The notes beneath the pieces are model-generated. The model searched no databases, was not told where the DNA came from, and was given only the letters and a program-made list of their open reading frames with translations. From the NCBI GenBank assembly GCA_039881045.1, contig JAYWVB010000003.1:1054001-1118000 (forward strand): a stretch of 64,000 nucleotides of DNA, written 5' to 3'. This document shows positions 48,204 through 59,633 of this stretch, piece by piece. The translations under genes and the position numbers were made by a program. This DNA comes from Chaetomium olivaceum (Eukaryota; Ascomycota; Sordariomycetes; Sordariales; Chaetomiaceae). How positions within the stretch are numbered: position 1 is the stretch's first letter; every line of letters starts with the position of its first letter.

Positions 48204-49440
48204 ATGGCTTCCATGGACGATGAAGAATTCTATGGGGGGCAAATTGAAGGTAAGTAAACATGTGGCAATGCCGGGATGCTATTTAAAAACGTTGGGGATG
48301 GGTCTGACGAGAGAAGGATGTGCCACACCTGGTCTAACGTCGGAGCTTGGCCCATTTCCCGATGCTGGAATGGCTGCTGTCTACAGTAAGATTGGCCTGT
48401 CGATTTCCCCATCAACTGTCTCGGGATATTGTGGACTGACATGGATGCGAAGGTTACAGCATTGAAAGCCAACCGACCGTTGATCCGCGAGACACCATCG
48501 TCCCTTGGGGTCCCAGCACAACCGTAGGCCTCACTAACGAAACGGACCAGCGGGATGACTCCACGCCGAGTTATGCGACGGAGTACCTCTCCGGGAACAC
48601 TGAGACGCATTTCACGGGACACGAGGGCATTGCTATGGCAGAACCTCTCTCCCAGGCCATGATGGACGCGACCTTGCCCAATATCGGGGACGTACCCCAG
48701 GTGTGGGACGCTAACACGCCGTTCTTTTCGGCAGAATACGGCCCCCATACGGTAGACGACGAGACTCAGACGGCCTCAGTGCATTTTGGAAACCAAGTTG
48801 TGCCGCATTAGTTGGTTGACAGCTCGCGGCCGCAGGATCTCGAGGGTCCACCCTGGCCTCCCGAGGTGTTACGGTCCGGTTTCCTTTTTTGCTCTGAGGT
48901 GTCCGCTGGACAGGCGCCAATCGAAACTCCAACTTCTTCTTCGTCGATGGAAACCGATTCTCCTTCAACAATGGTTACAGAACAGCTATCAAGCTCGAGT
49001 CCTTCGCCGCCACCTTCTCCGCTAAGTCACCATATTGAGCCCGGGGGGGTGATCGTTTGTACGGAAGGCAAGTGTGCGCAGAATCACAAGCGATTTACGA
49101 GACCTGGGGATTACAAGTAGGTTGTCCGACCCACGCCTCGGCTTGCTGAGACCCTGCAAGGCTGACATTCAATAGCATGCACACGAAGAGACATAGACTT
49201 CCGTACAAATGTACTACTCCTGGCTGTGTCTACGGACAGCCGGGCAAGGGCTTTTACCAACAACGTGAGTTGGAGAGACACGAAACTTCTCACCTGGCTG
49301 GCCTTTCTTTTCCTTGCCCGGTTGAGAGCTGTACCAGCCGCTTCAGGCCGGGGAGGGATGACAACGTGGTCCGGCACCTCAGGCGCAAGCACCATATGCA
49401 GGTCAGGCAAGCGGACATTCCTAGACTCTGCAGAAGATAA
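48204..49440 (+). CDS. C2H2 zinc-finger protein
   Basis: Probable DNA-binding protein. Exon 1 (48204-48249) encodes MASMDDEEFYGGQIE. Exon 2 starts at 48453, after an acceptor preceded by a good CTGAC branch site. Exon 3 (49176-49440) holds the zinc-finger region. A degenerate first finger (VCTEGKCAQNHKRFTRPGDY, then NMHTKRH) spans the exon 2/3 junction, followed by YKCTTPGC ... RHETSH and FPCPVESC ... RHLRRKHH. The N-terminal part is acidic and Thr/Ser-rich, as in activation domains. An in-frame TAG at 48809-48811 interrupts exon 2. Removing 48701-48811 as a 111-nt phase-0 intron (GTGTGG ... CATTAG) gives an open frame, but that segment itself reads as plausible coding sequence. Either splicing, a real nonsense change or a base error applies. 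Confidence 0.7.
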
Positions 49441-50524
49441 CGCTGTCGAGAAGATGGGGTTGGTCATCACTTGGAGGCTAGGGGACGTACGGCTCTGGTT
49501 CTTTAATCGCGACAAAATCCATTTAAAAAAAAAAAAAAAAAAACTATCGTTTCCTTTCGAGTGTTCCCAATTCATCCCTAACCCTCGTGGTCGATGAGAA
49601 GCCCAAGCTGAGTCGGTCTTTAGGCCACACCTCGGCCATCGCTTAGTTATGACTGAATTGGTATTTTTACCACACGACGTCTGGCCGGATTAAGATCGTT
49701 AACCAAAACAGGTAGTTGTACATACCATGGCCGATATTGCGCAGTTCGCTTGCAGTATACTAACTATCAGGAGCGGCGACTTTGAGTCGGCCGCAAATTA
49801 ATTAATTGGGATTGGAGGGAAGCTCACGTGAAAGGAATCTGGGGGATTTCTTGGATTATTGTGAGGGATGCTTAGTAACAAAAGTATTCCGGACCTCCCT
49901 CTTCGACCCTCCCGTCACTCCACTCAGCAGTCCTCGAAAGAAGCACGAACCACGAGGGGTCACCAACAACCACTGGGAGTGAACACGCGCGCGCATGTTT
50001 CTGCCTGGCCATTGAGCTTGAGTTACCTGCGACATTCGATATCTATCCGAATCGATAGGGGAAGAAGCCTATCTATCTTTGGCACTGATGAAGTGTTAGG
50101 TTTAATCTATCGCCTCAATCGTGGCGTTCATGATTGATCCGACGGCCTGGCACGCATGGTCAGGAACGACCCCATTTCCATCGCACTCCAATTTGCCCCT
50201 CTTGACCCGCCAGAACTCCACCTGCTAGCGATCGAGACGAGACTTAAAAAAAGCAGTCGGACACGCGAGACCATGAGATTGGAGTCGAGTTCGGACGGGA
50301 GACACGAATTCGTGGAGACGCTTGGCCGATTCGGTGAAGTCCAAGGCCGCGCCCGCCCCGTGAACACCCGCCGAACGTCGAACCAGCGGCAAGTGACCAC
50401 AGCTCGGCCGACCGTGCCCGAGGCGTCTTAGCCTGCCCTTCCCACTCTTTCATCCCGGGGCGAGTCCTTACTGTCCTTTCTCCGAAGTCCACGCGCAAGC
50501 CACCAACTTCTTATTTTTTTCGAC
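49441..50524. other. Intergenic with A19 run and E-box
   Basis: About 1.1 kb. A19 at 49525-49543 lies roughly 85 nt after the zinc-finger stop. CACGTG at 49825-49830 lies upstream of the cyclin gene. No gene seen. Confidence 0.4.
49825..49830. promoter_or_regulatory. CACGTG element upstream of the PHO80-like cyclin
   Basis: A perfect CACGTG palindrome about 695 bp before the cyclin ATG. This is the core site of the Pho4/NUC-1 bHLH family that PHO80-type cyclins restrain, but the hexamer is also bound by other bHLH factors and arises by chance. Confidence 0.3.
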
Positions 50525-51670
50525 ATGGCCGAAGAACATCCGCCCGAGCCATCGACGTCCGGTCGAGATGATGGCAGCGGCAACGAGTCGAGCCCTGTGC
50601 ATTCCCCGCCGCCACCGCCCGTGCCAGCCGCCGACCCCAAACTACAAGACACCGCAGGCTCCGGCCATGCGTCATCGCCCACTATCGCAGAAAATGGCGA
50701 CGACATATTCAAAATTTCCCCGCAGGCCGCCCTGCGGCTTCTTAGTGCAGGGGTCGAGGCGCTGGTCAGCATGACGGGAGACATCCCCCCAACGCCGCCG
50801 CCCATGAGTCCAACAATACCACACATGAGAGGAATGGACGCCGAGAAAATAAGCATCGTGCGCTCGAATTCGGAAAAGAACCTGGCACGCCTCGCCCAAC
50901 GAGCCAGCGCGACGGCCTCGCCCATGCCAGCGCGCTCTCCCCTGCAAAACGCACAGTCGGCGTACGACACGGCGGAACCATCCACAACAACACCGTCATC
51001 GCAGGCACAAGACATCGATGGCGTACACCTGCGCGCAACAACGCACCCCGCATCACCCGCCGCGCGGTCCGCCGCCGCACCACAAACCCCTCCTCCCTCC
51101 AACAACTCCCGCCCGCAATCACCACAACCGCTCGTGCCGTACATCATCGTGGGGGAAAACTCGCAGCCGCTTAACCGGCAGCACAGCGCCATCACCCGCA
51201 AGTTCTACTGTCGCGTGCCTCCGCCCATCTCCATCACCGACTACCTGCTGCGCGTGCACCACTACTGCCCCATGTCGACGGGGGTCTACCTGGCGACCTC
51301 GCTCTATATCCACCGGCTCGCCGTGCTGGAGCGCGCCATTGTCGTCACCAAGCGCAACGCCCACCGGCTGTTGCTGGCCGGGCTACGGGTGGCTATGAAG
51401 GCGCTGGAGGACTTGAGCTACCCGCATGGGCGGTTCTCGCGCGTGGGCGGGGTGACGGAGAAGGAGCTGGCGAGGCTGGAAATTAGTTTTTGTTTCTTGA
51501 CTAGCTTTGAGCTGGCGGTGGATGCGTCGGTGTTGGGTCAGCACTGGGAATTGCTACGGCGAGGGACAGAGTGTTGGAGCGTGTTGGAGGAGGAGCTGCG
51601 GCACCACGACCGCGGGTTTGTGCACCTGGAGCAACCACCCGCTGGGAGCGGGGTGAAGGCGCAGGCTTGA
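50525..51670 (+). CDS. PHO80-like cyclin
   Basis: Regulatory subunit for a Pho85-type cyclin-dependent kinase; in fungi such cyclins control phosphate, glycogen or stress responses. The 381-residue single-exon protein has a long disordered N-terminus rich in Pro, Ser and Ala (about residues 1-60 and 80-220) with a short helical motif (FKISPQAALRLLSAGVEALVSM) between. The cyclin box is at about 224-345: FYCRVPPPISITDYLLRVHHYCPMS, VYLATSLYIHRL, then HRLLLAGLRVAMKALEDLSY, FSRVGGVTEKELARLEISFCFL. It ends shortly after the box. Numerous SP/TP sites in the N-terminus suggest control by phosphorylation. Which of several Pho80/Pcl paralogues it is cannot be told from sequence alone. No frame breaks. 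Confidence 0.85.
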   Translation: MAEEHPPEPSTSGRDDGSGNESSPVHSPPPPPVPAADPKLQDTAGSGHASSPTIAENGDDIFKISPQAALRLLSAGVEALVSMTGDIPPTPPPMSPTIPHMRGMDAEKISIVRSNSEKNLARLAQRASATASPMPARSPLQNAQSAYDTAEPSTTTPSSQAQDIDGVHLRATTHPASPAARSAAAPQTPPPSNNSRPQSPQPLVPYIIVGENSQPLNRQHSAITRKFYCRVPPPISITDYLLRVHHYCPMSTGVYLATSLYIHRLAVLERAIVVTKRNAHRLLLAGLRVAMKALEDLSYPHGRFSRVGGVTEKELARLEISFCFLTSFELAVDASVLGQHWELLRRGTECWSVLEEELRHHDRGFVHLEQPPAGSGVKAQA

Positions 51671-52369
51671 GGGTGTTTCTTTAAGTGATACCAATTTGTT
51701 TCATGCCGTCTCGTCATTGTCTTCTCTACTTGCATACATCTGAACTTATACCCCGCATTGAATGTAGGTACTCGATAGTAACCATTATGACTACCTTGCG
51801 CATTCGGTCCGTGTCACAGTCCCACTGCTTGACCGTAAACAAACAGAGTTCCTGTCTATGGCGGCAGGGAAAGAATGCATGCCAGAGTTCGTCTCTGCAC
51901 CCTGTTGTAAGCGATTCGAATCAGACTCCTAACGTCATCGACAGGGCCCGTTTCTATTCTCCATCTATGCCCAGCCAGGCACGCCCAGCAAAAGGTTAAT
52001 GTTTGCGGCTATTCATCTCCTCATCGAGGATTGGATAGAGCCATTTGCTTATTTTGATCCACAGCATCGCCCCCGGAGCTGTTGCTCCTAGGCGACATTG
52101 TCGCTCGGAGTAAATCAATAACGTCACTCCTGAAGTCATGACCACAGCGCGACCGGTGTTTCAATAATCTGCCCGCCACAGTGCCGTCATAGGACACAGG
52201 GTCCAAATACCGCGCTATGGATTTATATCTCCTACCGACCACACTTCGTCTCGCCTCGAGCAGACCAGATCACAGCTTCAACATCCCGTCTTAACCACCA
52301 ACCACCATCAACACATACGGACGTACCTACATACACCTCAAACTAAAACAATCACCACTTTTCGGAACC
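51671..52369. other. Intergenic, promoter of the small protein
   Basis: About 700 bp with no gene seen. The last 130 bp is a C/A-rich leader typical of well-expressed fungal genes; a TTTATATC element lies about 150 nt before the ATG. Confidence 0.4.
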
Positions 52370-52794
52370 ATGACCGAAGCAGCCCCCTACCAATCCGACG
52401 AGAAGCTCGGTGCCGACCTCCCGCGCGAGGCACCCCCGGGCCAGGTCAACGACCCTTCCTACAAGACCAGCGGCGGGACCGAGGCCGTCCCTGTCGTAGA
52501 CGACGACGCGCCCGTGGAAGACCCCATGAAACCTGGCCGTGCGGATACCGATAAGCAGCTTGGTATGTTACCACCTCTTTACCCTTCAGAGTTCATTCAT
52601 CGCGTCCCCTCGCTGGTGAGAGAGGGGAGGCTGTTGAGAGGCGGCAGATGCTGATGATGCTTGTTATCGGTACAGAACAGGATGAGCGTGAGGCCATTGA
52701 TAAGAAGAATATCCTGGGGGAGAGGACGCGCAAGGCCAAACCGCCGGGCACTTATGCAGAGCCGTCGGATGAGCAGATGATGGGTATGAAGTAG
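52370..52794 (+). CDS. Small disordered hydrophilic protein
   Basis: A 103-residue protein from two exons (52370-52562 and 52676-52794) with a 113-nt intron, GTATGT donor and ACAG acceptor. It is rich in Asp, Glu, Lys, Pro and Gly, has no cysteine or membrane span and is likely disordered. The second exon (EQDEREAIDKKNILGERTRK) is basic/acidic helical, ending in DEQMMGMK. I do not recognise the family. The C/A-rich leader and clean splice sites support expression. Confidence 0.65.
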
Positions 52795-53095
52795 TGAGGA
52801 CTGTTGAGAGGGGGTACTGTTGTACATACTACATGATGGTTATCCTTGGCGGTAGCGGTGTGCATGCTTTGCGAGACCAACAACAAAATACAGAAGTTGA
52901 ATATTTATTGGGCTACTACGTCTACCTCCCTTCGTCTGAACCATACTACGTGGCGTTATGGACATGATATAATCGTATTGTTGGGATGATGTCGGGATGA
53001 TGTTGGGTTGTTGACTTGGCTCCTTTTTGCCACTTGCTCAACGTATACAACTTTAAAATCGCAGTGAAATGGTGAAGGGATCGGTTAGTCCAAAT
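52795..53095. terminator. Convergent 3' ends
   Basis: About 300 bp shared by the 3' regions of the small protein gene and the peptidase gene, which face each other. No element stands out. Confidence 0.3.
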
Positions 53096-54675
53096 TTAGC
53101 TGCTCGAGATGATCCTCTCCATCTGATCAGGGTCCTTAATCGTGGTGGTCAGGTTCTCAGCCCCGACCTTGGTAATGACGAGGTTGTCCTCAATGCTGCA
53201 CCCGTTAGCAACACAGCACAGTCGTCCTGGAAGATGAACTTACCGAACACCACCGACATCCCAGTACTTCTTTAGCACATCGGCGTCAATGTACTTGGCA
53301 TGCTTCGGGTCCTTGAGATACGGTTCAATGATGAAGCTGCAGAAGTAGATCCCCGGCTCAACCGTCACCACGCTGCCCGCCGGGACCTTCCCCCTGACGC
53401 GTAGATACCGAAACATGGTGTCGTCGTCGGCGTAGTTGGGATTACCGCCGGTGTCGTGGGTGTCCATCCCGAGATAGTGCCCCAGGCCGTGGGGGAAGAA
53501 GGCGACGCTCGTCCGGTTCGCCAGGATCTCCTCCTTGTCGCCCTTGAGAATGCCTAGTTCCAACAAGCCGTCGATGGCGACCTTGTGCGCTAGAAGGTGC
53601 ACGTCGTCCCACAGGACGTCTTCCTTCAATGCCGCGATACTCTCCAGTTGCATCTTGAGCACAATATCGTAGATGGCTCTGCTCTCCTTGGTAAATTTGC
53701 CGTTTATGGGGAACGTCCGGGTAATATCCGAGGCGTAGCAGTCCCACTCCGCACCGCCATCGAGAAGCAGGTTCAGCTTGCCCGCGAGCGGCGCATTATT
53801 GTGCACATAGTGCAACGTGGCGGCGGCCCTGCCAGCGGCAAAAATACCGTGGTACGACTGGTTGGGCGCGCCGGCAGCGATGGACTTGGCAATAAACTCA
53901 GCTTCAAGCTCGCGCTCGTTCTTGGCGTGCTTGACCTTCCTCATTACAGCGTGGTGGGCATCAGCGCTGACAGCGTTGGCTTTGGCCATCATGGCGAGCT
54001 CAAACTCATCCTTGACCACCCGGCTGACCTCGATGGCCTCCTTGAGCACGGCGAAGTTCTTGTTGTCGAAGCCGAGGAAGGTGACGTGCTCCGAAACTTG
54101 GCCTGGGATGGCAAAGACGGTTGACTTGCTCTTCTGGGTGCCAACATGCGCTAGCTCAGCGTTGATCTCGTTGGTGTACTTGACCTCGTCGACGTCGAAC
54201 TTTTGCAGGGCCTCCTCGGCGGACACGGGCAACCCGGACCAGATAACGCTCTCGGGGTTGATGGGCGGGATAAAAAGGGTGGTCTTGGCCGAGTCGATAT
54301 CGTGGACCACGAACGAGTCGGCGAGCGGGCAACCGGTCAAGTAATAGAAGAAGCGGCGCTGACTGGGCGGTTGTGTTTAGCTGATGTGAAGGGCGCAAGG
54401 GGCTCATGGGGCGCCATACCGGAACGGCTCCGGCTCATCATTGTCCTCGAGCAGCTTGGTCATGCGACTCTCGAGGTAGAGAACGCCCGTCGCATCGGGC
54501 ACTTTGGTGCGGATGTAATCGACCACGCGCTTCGCGCGTGCTGCTTGGCGGGGTATTTCCCCTGCAGAATGGTCTCGTAATCCATGGTTCGGAAACTGCT
54601 TATGGCACGTCGCTGTATTGGAGGGAAAGGTCGAGAAGGGCGGAATATCCTGAAAAGAGAAGTGAAGTTTTGCAT
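53096..54675 (-). CDS. Xaa-Pro peptidase (prolidase/PepP-like, M24)
   Basis: Metallopeptidase of family M24 that cleaves X-Pro bonds. Metal ligands are visible: LDGGAEWDCYASDITRTFPI (two Asp), PHGLGHYLGMDTHD (His), VTVEPGIYF (Glu) and, in the last exon, VRIEDN (Glu). Exons: exon 1 to 54420, exon 2 54362-53244, exon 3 53195-53096; introns 57 and 48 nt. Exon 1 breaks frame near 54533-54543 (KQHA, then KRVVDYIRTKVPDATG); one added base in the GCGCG stretch repairs it. Two starts are possible: 54585 (MDYETILQGKYPAK, 461 aa, cytosolic) and 54675, which adds 30 residues rich in Arg, Phe, Ser and Pro that look like a mitochondrial presequence. Both are in frame, so dual targeting is possible. Confidence 0.85.
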
Positions 54676-55080
54676 TGGAGGAATGAGGGGCAGCGGCCGA
54701 TATGGGAAGGAGCTTGCCCATCAGATAGGAGCTCACTGGCGGGGCAGACGGCAGCTCCGGCAACCTGGAAGACCTGGGTCGCACAACTCCGCGCCAAGCC
54801 TTCGGGATTTTTCTTGGCGCGGCTTTCAACGGCTGGAGAAGAACACGACGAGCGAGAAGTTCCACGTTGGGTGGATAAACCGAACTCCACAACCTGATTG
54901 AGCTTTGGTACTTTCAACAACTCATGGTGCTGGAATTGCAAGGAACATGGCCACACTGAGTGAAAGAGCGACAGTTCATTCGTATATTGGAAACTCATGC
55001 CCTACATAACACCAGGACTCACAAATCAGAACCTGGCAAACATTGACTCATCCACATCACTATCATCAACACAGTCAACT
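54676..55080. other. Intergenic, no gene seen
   Basis: About 400 bp holding the peptidase promoter and the 3' end of the ARB_07466-like gene. Nothing coding can be supported. Confidence 0.4.
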
Positions 55081-55961
55081 CTACTTAAAACTGACGTGAA
55101 CATGGTCCCTAAGTGCATTTCGTCAGTAAAAAAATTCACAATCCACATGCAACATTTGAGACCTACCAGTGGTTTTGGGTAATGTCACCTCTATCCTCCA
55201 TGGCGCGCCAGCTAGTCCACGACTTGACGCCGTCGACCGAGGGATTCCAGATCCGCTGGCCCCAAATCACATACTTGAGGTTGAGCGTGCCGCGGTTGTT
55301 CATGACCCACTCGGCAATCTGACGGCCGGACGAGGTAGGGACCTGGACGATATCAGCATCTGCATCCGCTTTCATTCAACAATTGCAACTTACACCACCA
55401 CCATCCGAGCACATGAAATCAATGGCCTTGCCACAGCAGTGGTCCGACGTGCCCGGGCAGGCACAGTCTCTGGTGCAGTAGATCTGCCTGACACGGCCTT
55501 TCCACGCAGCGACGACCTTCTGGGCGCCGCTCACGGCGACCGACTTGCAGGCGCCGACCGAAGGGATGGCCGGGGCACTGTATCCACCGAAGCCCGTGGC
55601 GGAAGAGGAGCAGCATTTCATCTGGGAGGGGCCGGGGCACTGGTTGGCGACCGACGACCCCGCGCAGTCGCTCGACCACCGGCAGTTGCCCGCGCTGCCG
55701 TTGGCGCACGACGCCTTGGTGCAGCACTTGATGTTGGACGCGTCGGCGGGGCAGGCACCGGAGATGCTCACGCCTCCTGCGGAAGAGCAAGCGGTGGTGG
55801 AGATGCACACACCTGCGGGAGGTTAGTAGTGGCGTTGTGTGTACTGAGCTTGCTTGGGGGTTGGGTTACTTACCCGCTCTGCCACCGGAGCCGACGCACG
55901 GCTCGTTGACGGCGGCCATGGCAGCCGTGGCCGTCAACAGGAGAAAAGACTTGAGCTGCAT
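55081..55961 (-). CDS. Secreted Cys-rich protein with ARB_07466-like C-terminal domain
   Basis: A 236-residue secreted protein from four exons: 55961-55874, 55812-55394, 55342-55167 and 55108-55081. The signal peptide is MQLKSFLLLTATAAMA. Next come two Cys-rich repeats (about residues 23-55 and 60-95) resembling small chitin-binding-like or knottin modules (CISTTACSS ... CCTKASC; CRWSSDC ... MKCCSSS). The C-terminal domain runs from VSGAQKVVAAW through GRQIAEWVMNNRGTLNLKYV and IWGQRIWNPS to ITQNHWDHVHVSFK, matching the fungal ARB_07466-like domain, which has the D-x-x-x and H-x-H layout of DD-peptidase-like folds. Peptidase activity is not shown for fungi. The 28-nt last exon supplies the HVH motif; without it the frame stops at NHW. 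The TATA box is at 56040-56047. Confidence 0.8.
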
Positions 55962-57644
55962 TGTGGCGGGTTATGGAAACCGGTTGGTGGTGGTCGTGCG
56001 GGAGACTGAACTGGATTGACCATGTGGAAACCTGACCCTTTTATATACACAGTACCTCGCTCGCTCCCCTCAACCTGGACGCCACCATTCCAGTTAATCC
56101 CTGTTCTCGATACCCATTCAAGCCACTGAATCACACTTAACATGCCACGAGCACCCTCTCAGAGACGAAATGCTCCCTATCCTGCTGCAGTCCATCGGTC
56201 AACACCTTGGCGGCTTATCATTACCTTCCTTGGCAGGGCCAAACTGGCAGGAGGGGATTCTCAGCTCGTCCGGGGCGGTTAGGCTGAACGACTCGATCAA
56301 CACCACACGCATGACCTGCCAAGAGAGGCGGGTCACGATCGCCGGCTCTCCACCCCCGGAATGCTGCATTCTGACAAGGGTGAGCTATTCCTGGAACATT
56401 GTGGCGGCCGATTCGATTGCTTGGTTGGGGAAATGATCTCTTGTGTGTGGAGTCGAGCCTCGGCTGTCAACAAGCGGCGCAGCAGGAGAGTCGAGACTTG
56501 ATGACCCGACTCAACCTCCGAAGAGTGCAACCAATTTTGAGTCCGACTTACAAAGACTAACCAAGAGAAGAAAGCAACTGATAAGGAAGGAGGCTTTTTT
56601 TGGGGGGGCTTTTGGCAAGGATACCCAACTGCACATGCCCAAGTCGCATTCTTTTGAGCGCTTGGGTGAGTTTTGCGTCCGGGGCGGTCCGAATGGATGG
56701 ACTGGGCCACTCCGAAGAGTTGCGAACACCACGTGTATCGGAATAAACACCGAGCCTGCAGAAGCGAAGCACCATGTGTATTCCCCCTATTCGTAACAAC
56801 TCAATCGCCATTATCTCTCCCCACTTGATGTCACTTAGGCGCAACGAATTTCTTATCGCTTGTGGGTAAGTCGGTATTGCAAGTCGTGGGAAGGTATTGT
56901 CAACACCTACCCTCGAGCCGACCTAGACTCTGGTCAGTTGACTAAAGCCCTGGCTACTTTAAGGATCAATGACAACATAGATGTTGAGTCATGTTTGTCT
57001 GGTGTGTTTGAAGAACGGCACAAACGTTGGTCGGGAGTCTTCGACTTTGCCGAACCCATCAACGACTCGGATTGAAATACAACAGCAAACAATAACAAAA
57101 GGAAAGCTGTATTACACTTCAATTTTTGATAAACCATCTAATTAATCTACTTCCGCCATTTCTAACCTCATTCTCGCACGTGTCGGTTGACTGTGGGGCA
57201 ACACAACCTGAAGCTTGGAGATATTTCGACAGTAGGCCAAGATATAGACTGCCTCAGGCTGAAGTAAACCCAAAGAAAATATGAGATGAAATCGTACCTT
57301 CCTTTGACATTTTGACATTGGAGCGTGTATGCTCCAACCGCGTTTCGTCTCTTTCTCTCAACCACCTTCAAAATTCACTTTTCTTGCAGTTCGCTGCCAA
57401 CCGACGCCATCACCTGAAAACACGACCTCTGACTGTTCAGTTCCGCTTCATTCATTTCTCACTTTTTGTCTCTCTGTACACGTAAGATAAACGCGTTTCC
57501 AATTTTTCTTCTTATACTTGCATTTCTCGTCTAACAAGCTTCTAGAAATCTTCGTGGATTGAGATTTCCCAACTTCCACTCGCGGTACACCAACCGACTT
57601 ACCTCCGGATCCATTTGAAGCAAGCAACTCGGTCGACATACAAA
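55962..57644. other. Intergenic, no gene seen
   Basis: About 1.7 kb between divergent genes. TATATAAA on the minus strand at 56040-56047 serves the secreted protein gene. The last 200 bp before 57645 is a T/C-rich leader with GTAAGA and CTTCTAG sites that could form a 5' UTR intron. No coding region supported. Confidence 0.4.
56040..56047 (-). promoter_or_regulatory. TATA box of the ARB_07466-like gene
   Basis: TATATAAA on the minus strand, about 80 nt before the ATG at 55961, at a normal distance for a fungal TATA promoter. Confidence 0.5.
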
Positions 57645-59083
57645 ATGGCTACTCTACTACAAATGCCTGTCGAAGTCCAGTTGGCGATATGCACCGAAAT
57701 TTTGCAGAACAACGATCCCGCCAACACGCAGCCCAAACCGGGCGTTGGAACCTGGCAAAGCAGTCTGGAAAACCACTTCACCCTTGGGGGTCTCGCGGTC
57801 ACCTGCAAGCACTTTCAGGCGATCACTGCCGCGCCGCTCTATCGCCGGTGGAAGTTTCCATCCGCGAGCCCGCTTCCTTCATCAGACTCATTAGGCACTT
57901 CTCCCAGTTCCCAAACCGCGCGGCACTGGTCAACGAGCTCACCATCCGCAGCAACCGGGCGGGTTCTCCTCTCTCGAAATCGCAGAAGAATTTTCTTTTT
58001 CGAGAGGCACATCGTTTGGGCCTTAGACTACTCATTGGAGGGCACGGCGGCTTGTCAGGTCAACTCGAATCGATCCTGATTGACGTGTTGTTGTGCCAAC
58101 TCTGCTCTATCCGAAACCTCAGCCTCTGCCTACCGTGGACTACAACAGCCGACGAGGAACGATGTCCAATGATCTTTGACGAAGATCAAGCTGAGAACAT
58201 CAAGCCCTTCTTGTTCACTTATGCGAGCCGTCTACCCGCCTTTTTTGTTCTGGATTCGCTGCAACAGCTCGAGGCGTATCCCATGAACTTCAACAAGAGT
58301 GGCATGGCTAGATTGCATACGGGATCCCTGACCTCCCTATTACGTCACACCCCGGCTCTCACCCACCTGGTAATTGGGACCTGCGATCAAGAAGTGCTGG
58401 GGCATGGAATCATCCAAAATCTCTTACCGCAACTCAGAGACATTCATCTCGTCGACGCTCTGGACGGGGACCTCGCCGCGATCACAAACTTTTGCCCTCG
58501 GCTGGAGAGACTCCGTCTCGGGCAGGACGAACGCAACCAGGCTGGACTTATGGAAGGCATCGCCGCGATGCTCGGCTTCCAGGGGCCAATGTTTGGGGAG
58601 TCTCGGCCCTCCGCCGTGCCGAAGCTTTTGAAGGCTTTATTGCCGAGGAAGGACACATTCCTCGACCTCGATCTTGACTGTGACACCTACCGCGCCCAAA
58701 AGATCGGACAACTTGCGCAGCTGTCTCGCTTCGCAAATTTGCGGTCGCTGCGGCTGGTTTTTGGACGATGGCCCACTGGAGATACTGCCGCGCTCATCAA
58801 CAAACTTTCGCCCCACCTCGAGTTCCTTTGCCTTGGAGGGGTCGGCATTCCCATTAACAACATCGCCGCTTTGCTGATTGCGCGCATCCTAGATGGCCGG
58901 CTTCCAAGATTGAGGCGGTTTGAGTACATCCTACTCAATCCCTGTGGGCCAATGGGTTACGTGCCCGTCGGTGACCCACTGTCCGCCGAGGACCAGAGAA
59001 TGTCGCCCAATATTCTGTCAGTGTTGAAGGGACATGGTGTTGACTGCATCGAGCAGTCGTATCCTCGGACAGCGGATGCATAA
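57645..59083 (+). CDS. F-box-like/LRR-type protein
   Basis: The N-terminus (LLQMPVEVQLAICTEIL ... LGGLAVTCKHFQAITAAPLY) has the layout of a fungal F-box, which would link substrates to an SCF ubiquitin ligase. The rest has leucine-rich, loosely repeating segments such as LTHLVIGTC, LRDIHLVDAL, LERLRLGQ, LRSLRLVFG and LEFLCLGGVG, as in F-box/LRR substrate receptors. The substrate is unknown. ATG at 57645 follows a CAAA context. The F-box part and the repeat part are in different frames, broken at GG 57847-57848 (LYRR, then VEVSIREPASFIRLIRHF). One added G restores a 479-residue protein with no intron. The LRR assignment is by eye and moderate. Confidence 0.65.
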
Positions 59084-59633
59084 TTATCCCAAACGACTGT
59101 CATAAAGCAAGGCCGGGGAAACGAGGAAGAGCAGGGAGATGTGGCCTCAAATGCCCGTGGGATCTCATGCTCCGGTTCAGTTCCAGTGTGTAGTTTACAC
59201 GTTCGAGAATTTATTTTTGCCTTGTATTGTGCTGCAAACCAATGACAGAACCAGAAACATGAATCAAGCATTTGTCAAACAAAGTATTCGGTTTAGCCGA
59301 CCAACTTGCCCATGACTTTCAGTGTTGGATGGTGCTCGGATAAAGTAACACAGCGCCGGCAGACAGATTTAGGCAGTTGAAAACGCCAATCATTACCATG
59401 TCTCGTCCGAAGGGCAATACTGCAATGCTGGGCTAACATATAGCACTATAGGCAGTTGCTTTATCGTATCTAGGCCACGTTTCCTCATCCGAGGTTTGCA
59501 ACGTCATAACGGCGGACTTCCGCTCGCTGTAAAGCAACCCGAACTCGAAGGCTGAGCCTTTTTACATTGTCTCCTTTTGGGCTACCGCAATACCATTTGC
59601 CAGGGTACGAAGGACAACCAGTATCACCTGAAG
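59084..59633. other. Intergenic, no gene seen
   Basis: 550 bp between two plus-strand genes; promoter of the SET gene. The SET frame is open back to 59577 but the ATG at 59634 starts a signal peptide and is preferred. Confidence 0.4.

Noticed and set aside
49525..49543. A19 run as a sign of a retroposed gene copy
   Set aside because: The neighbouring zinc-finger gene has introns and no target-site duplication is visible.
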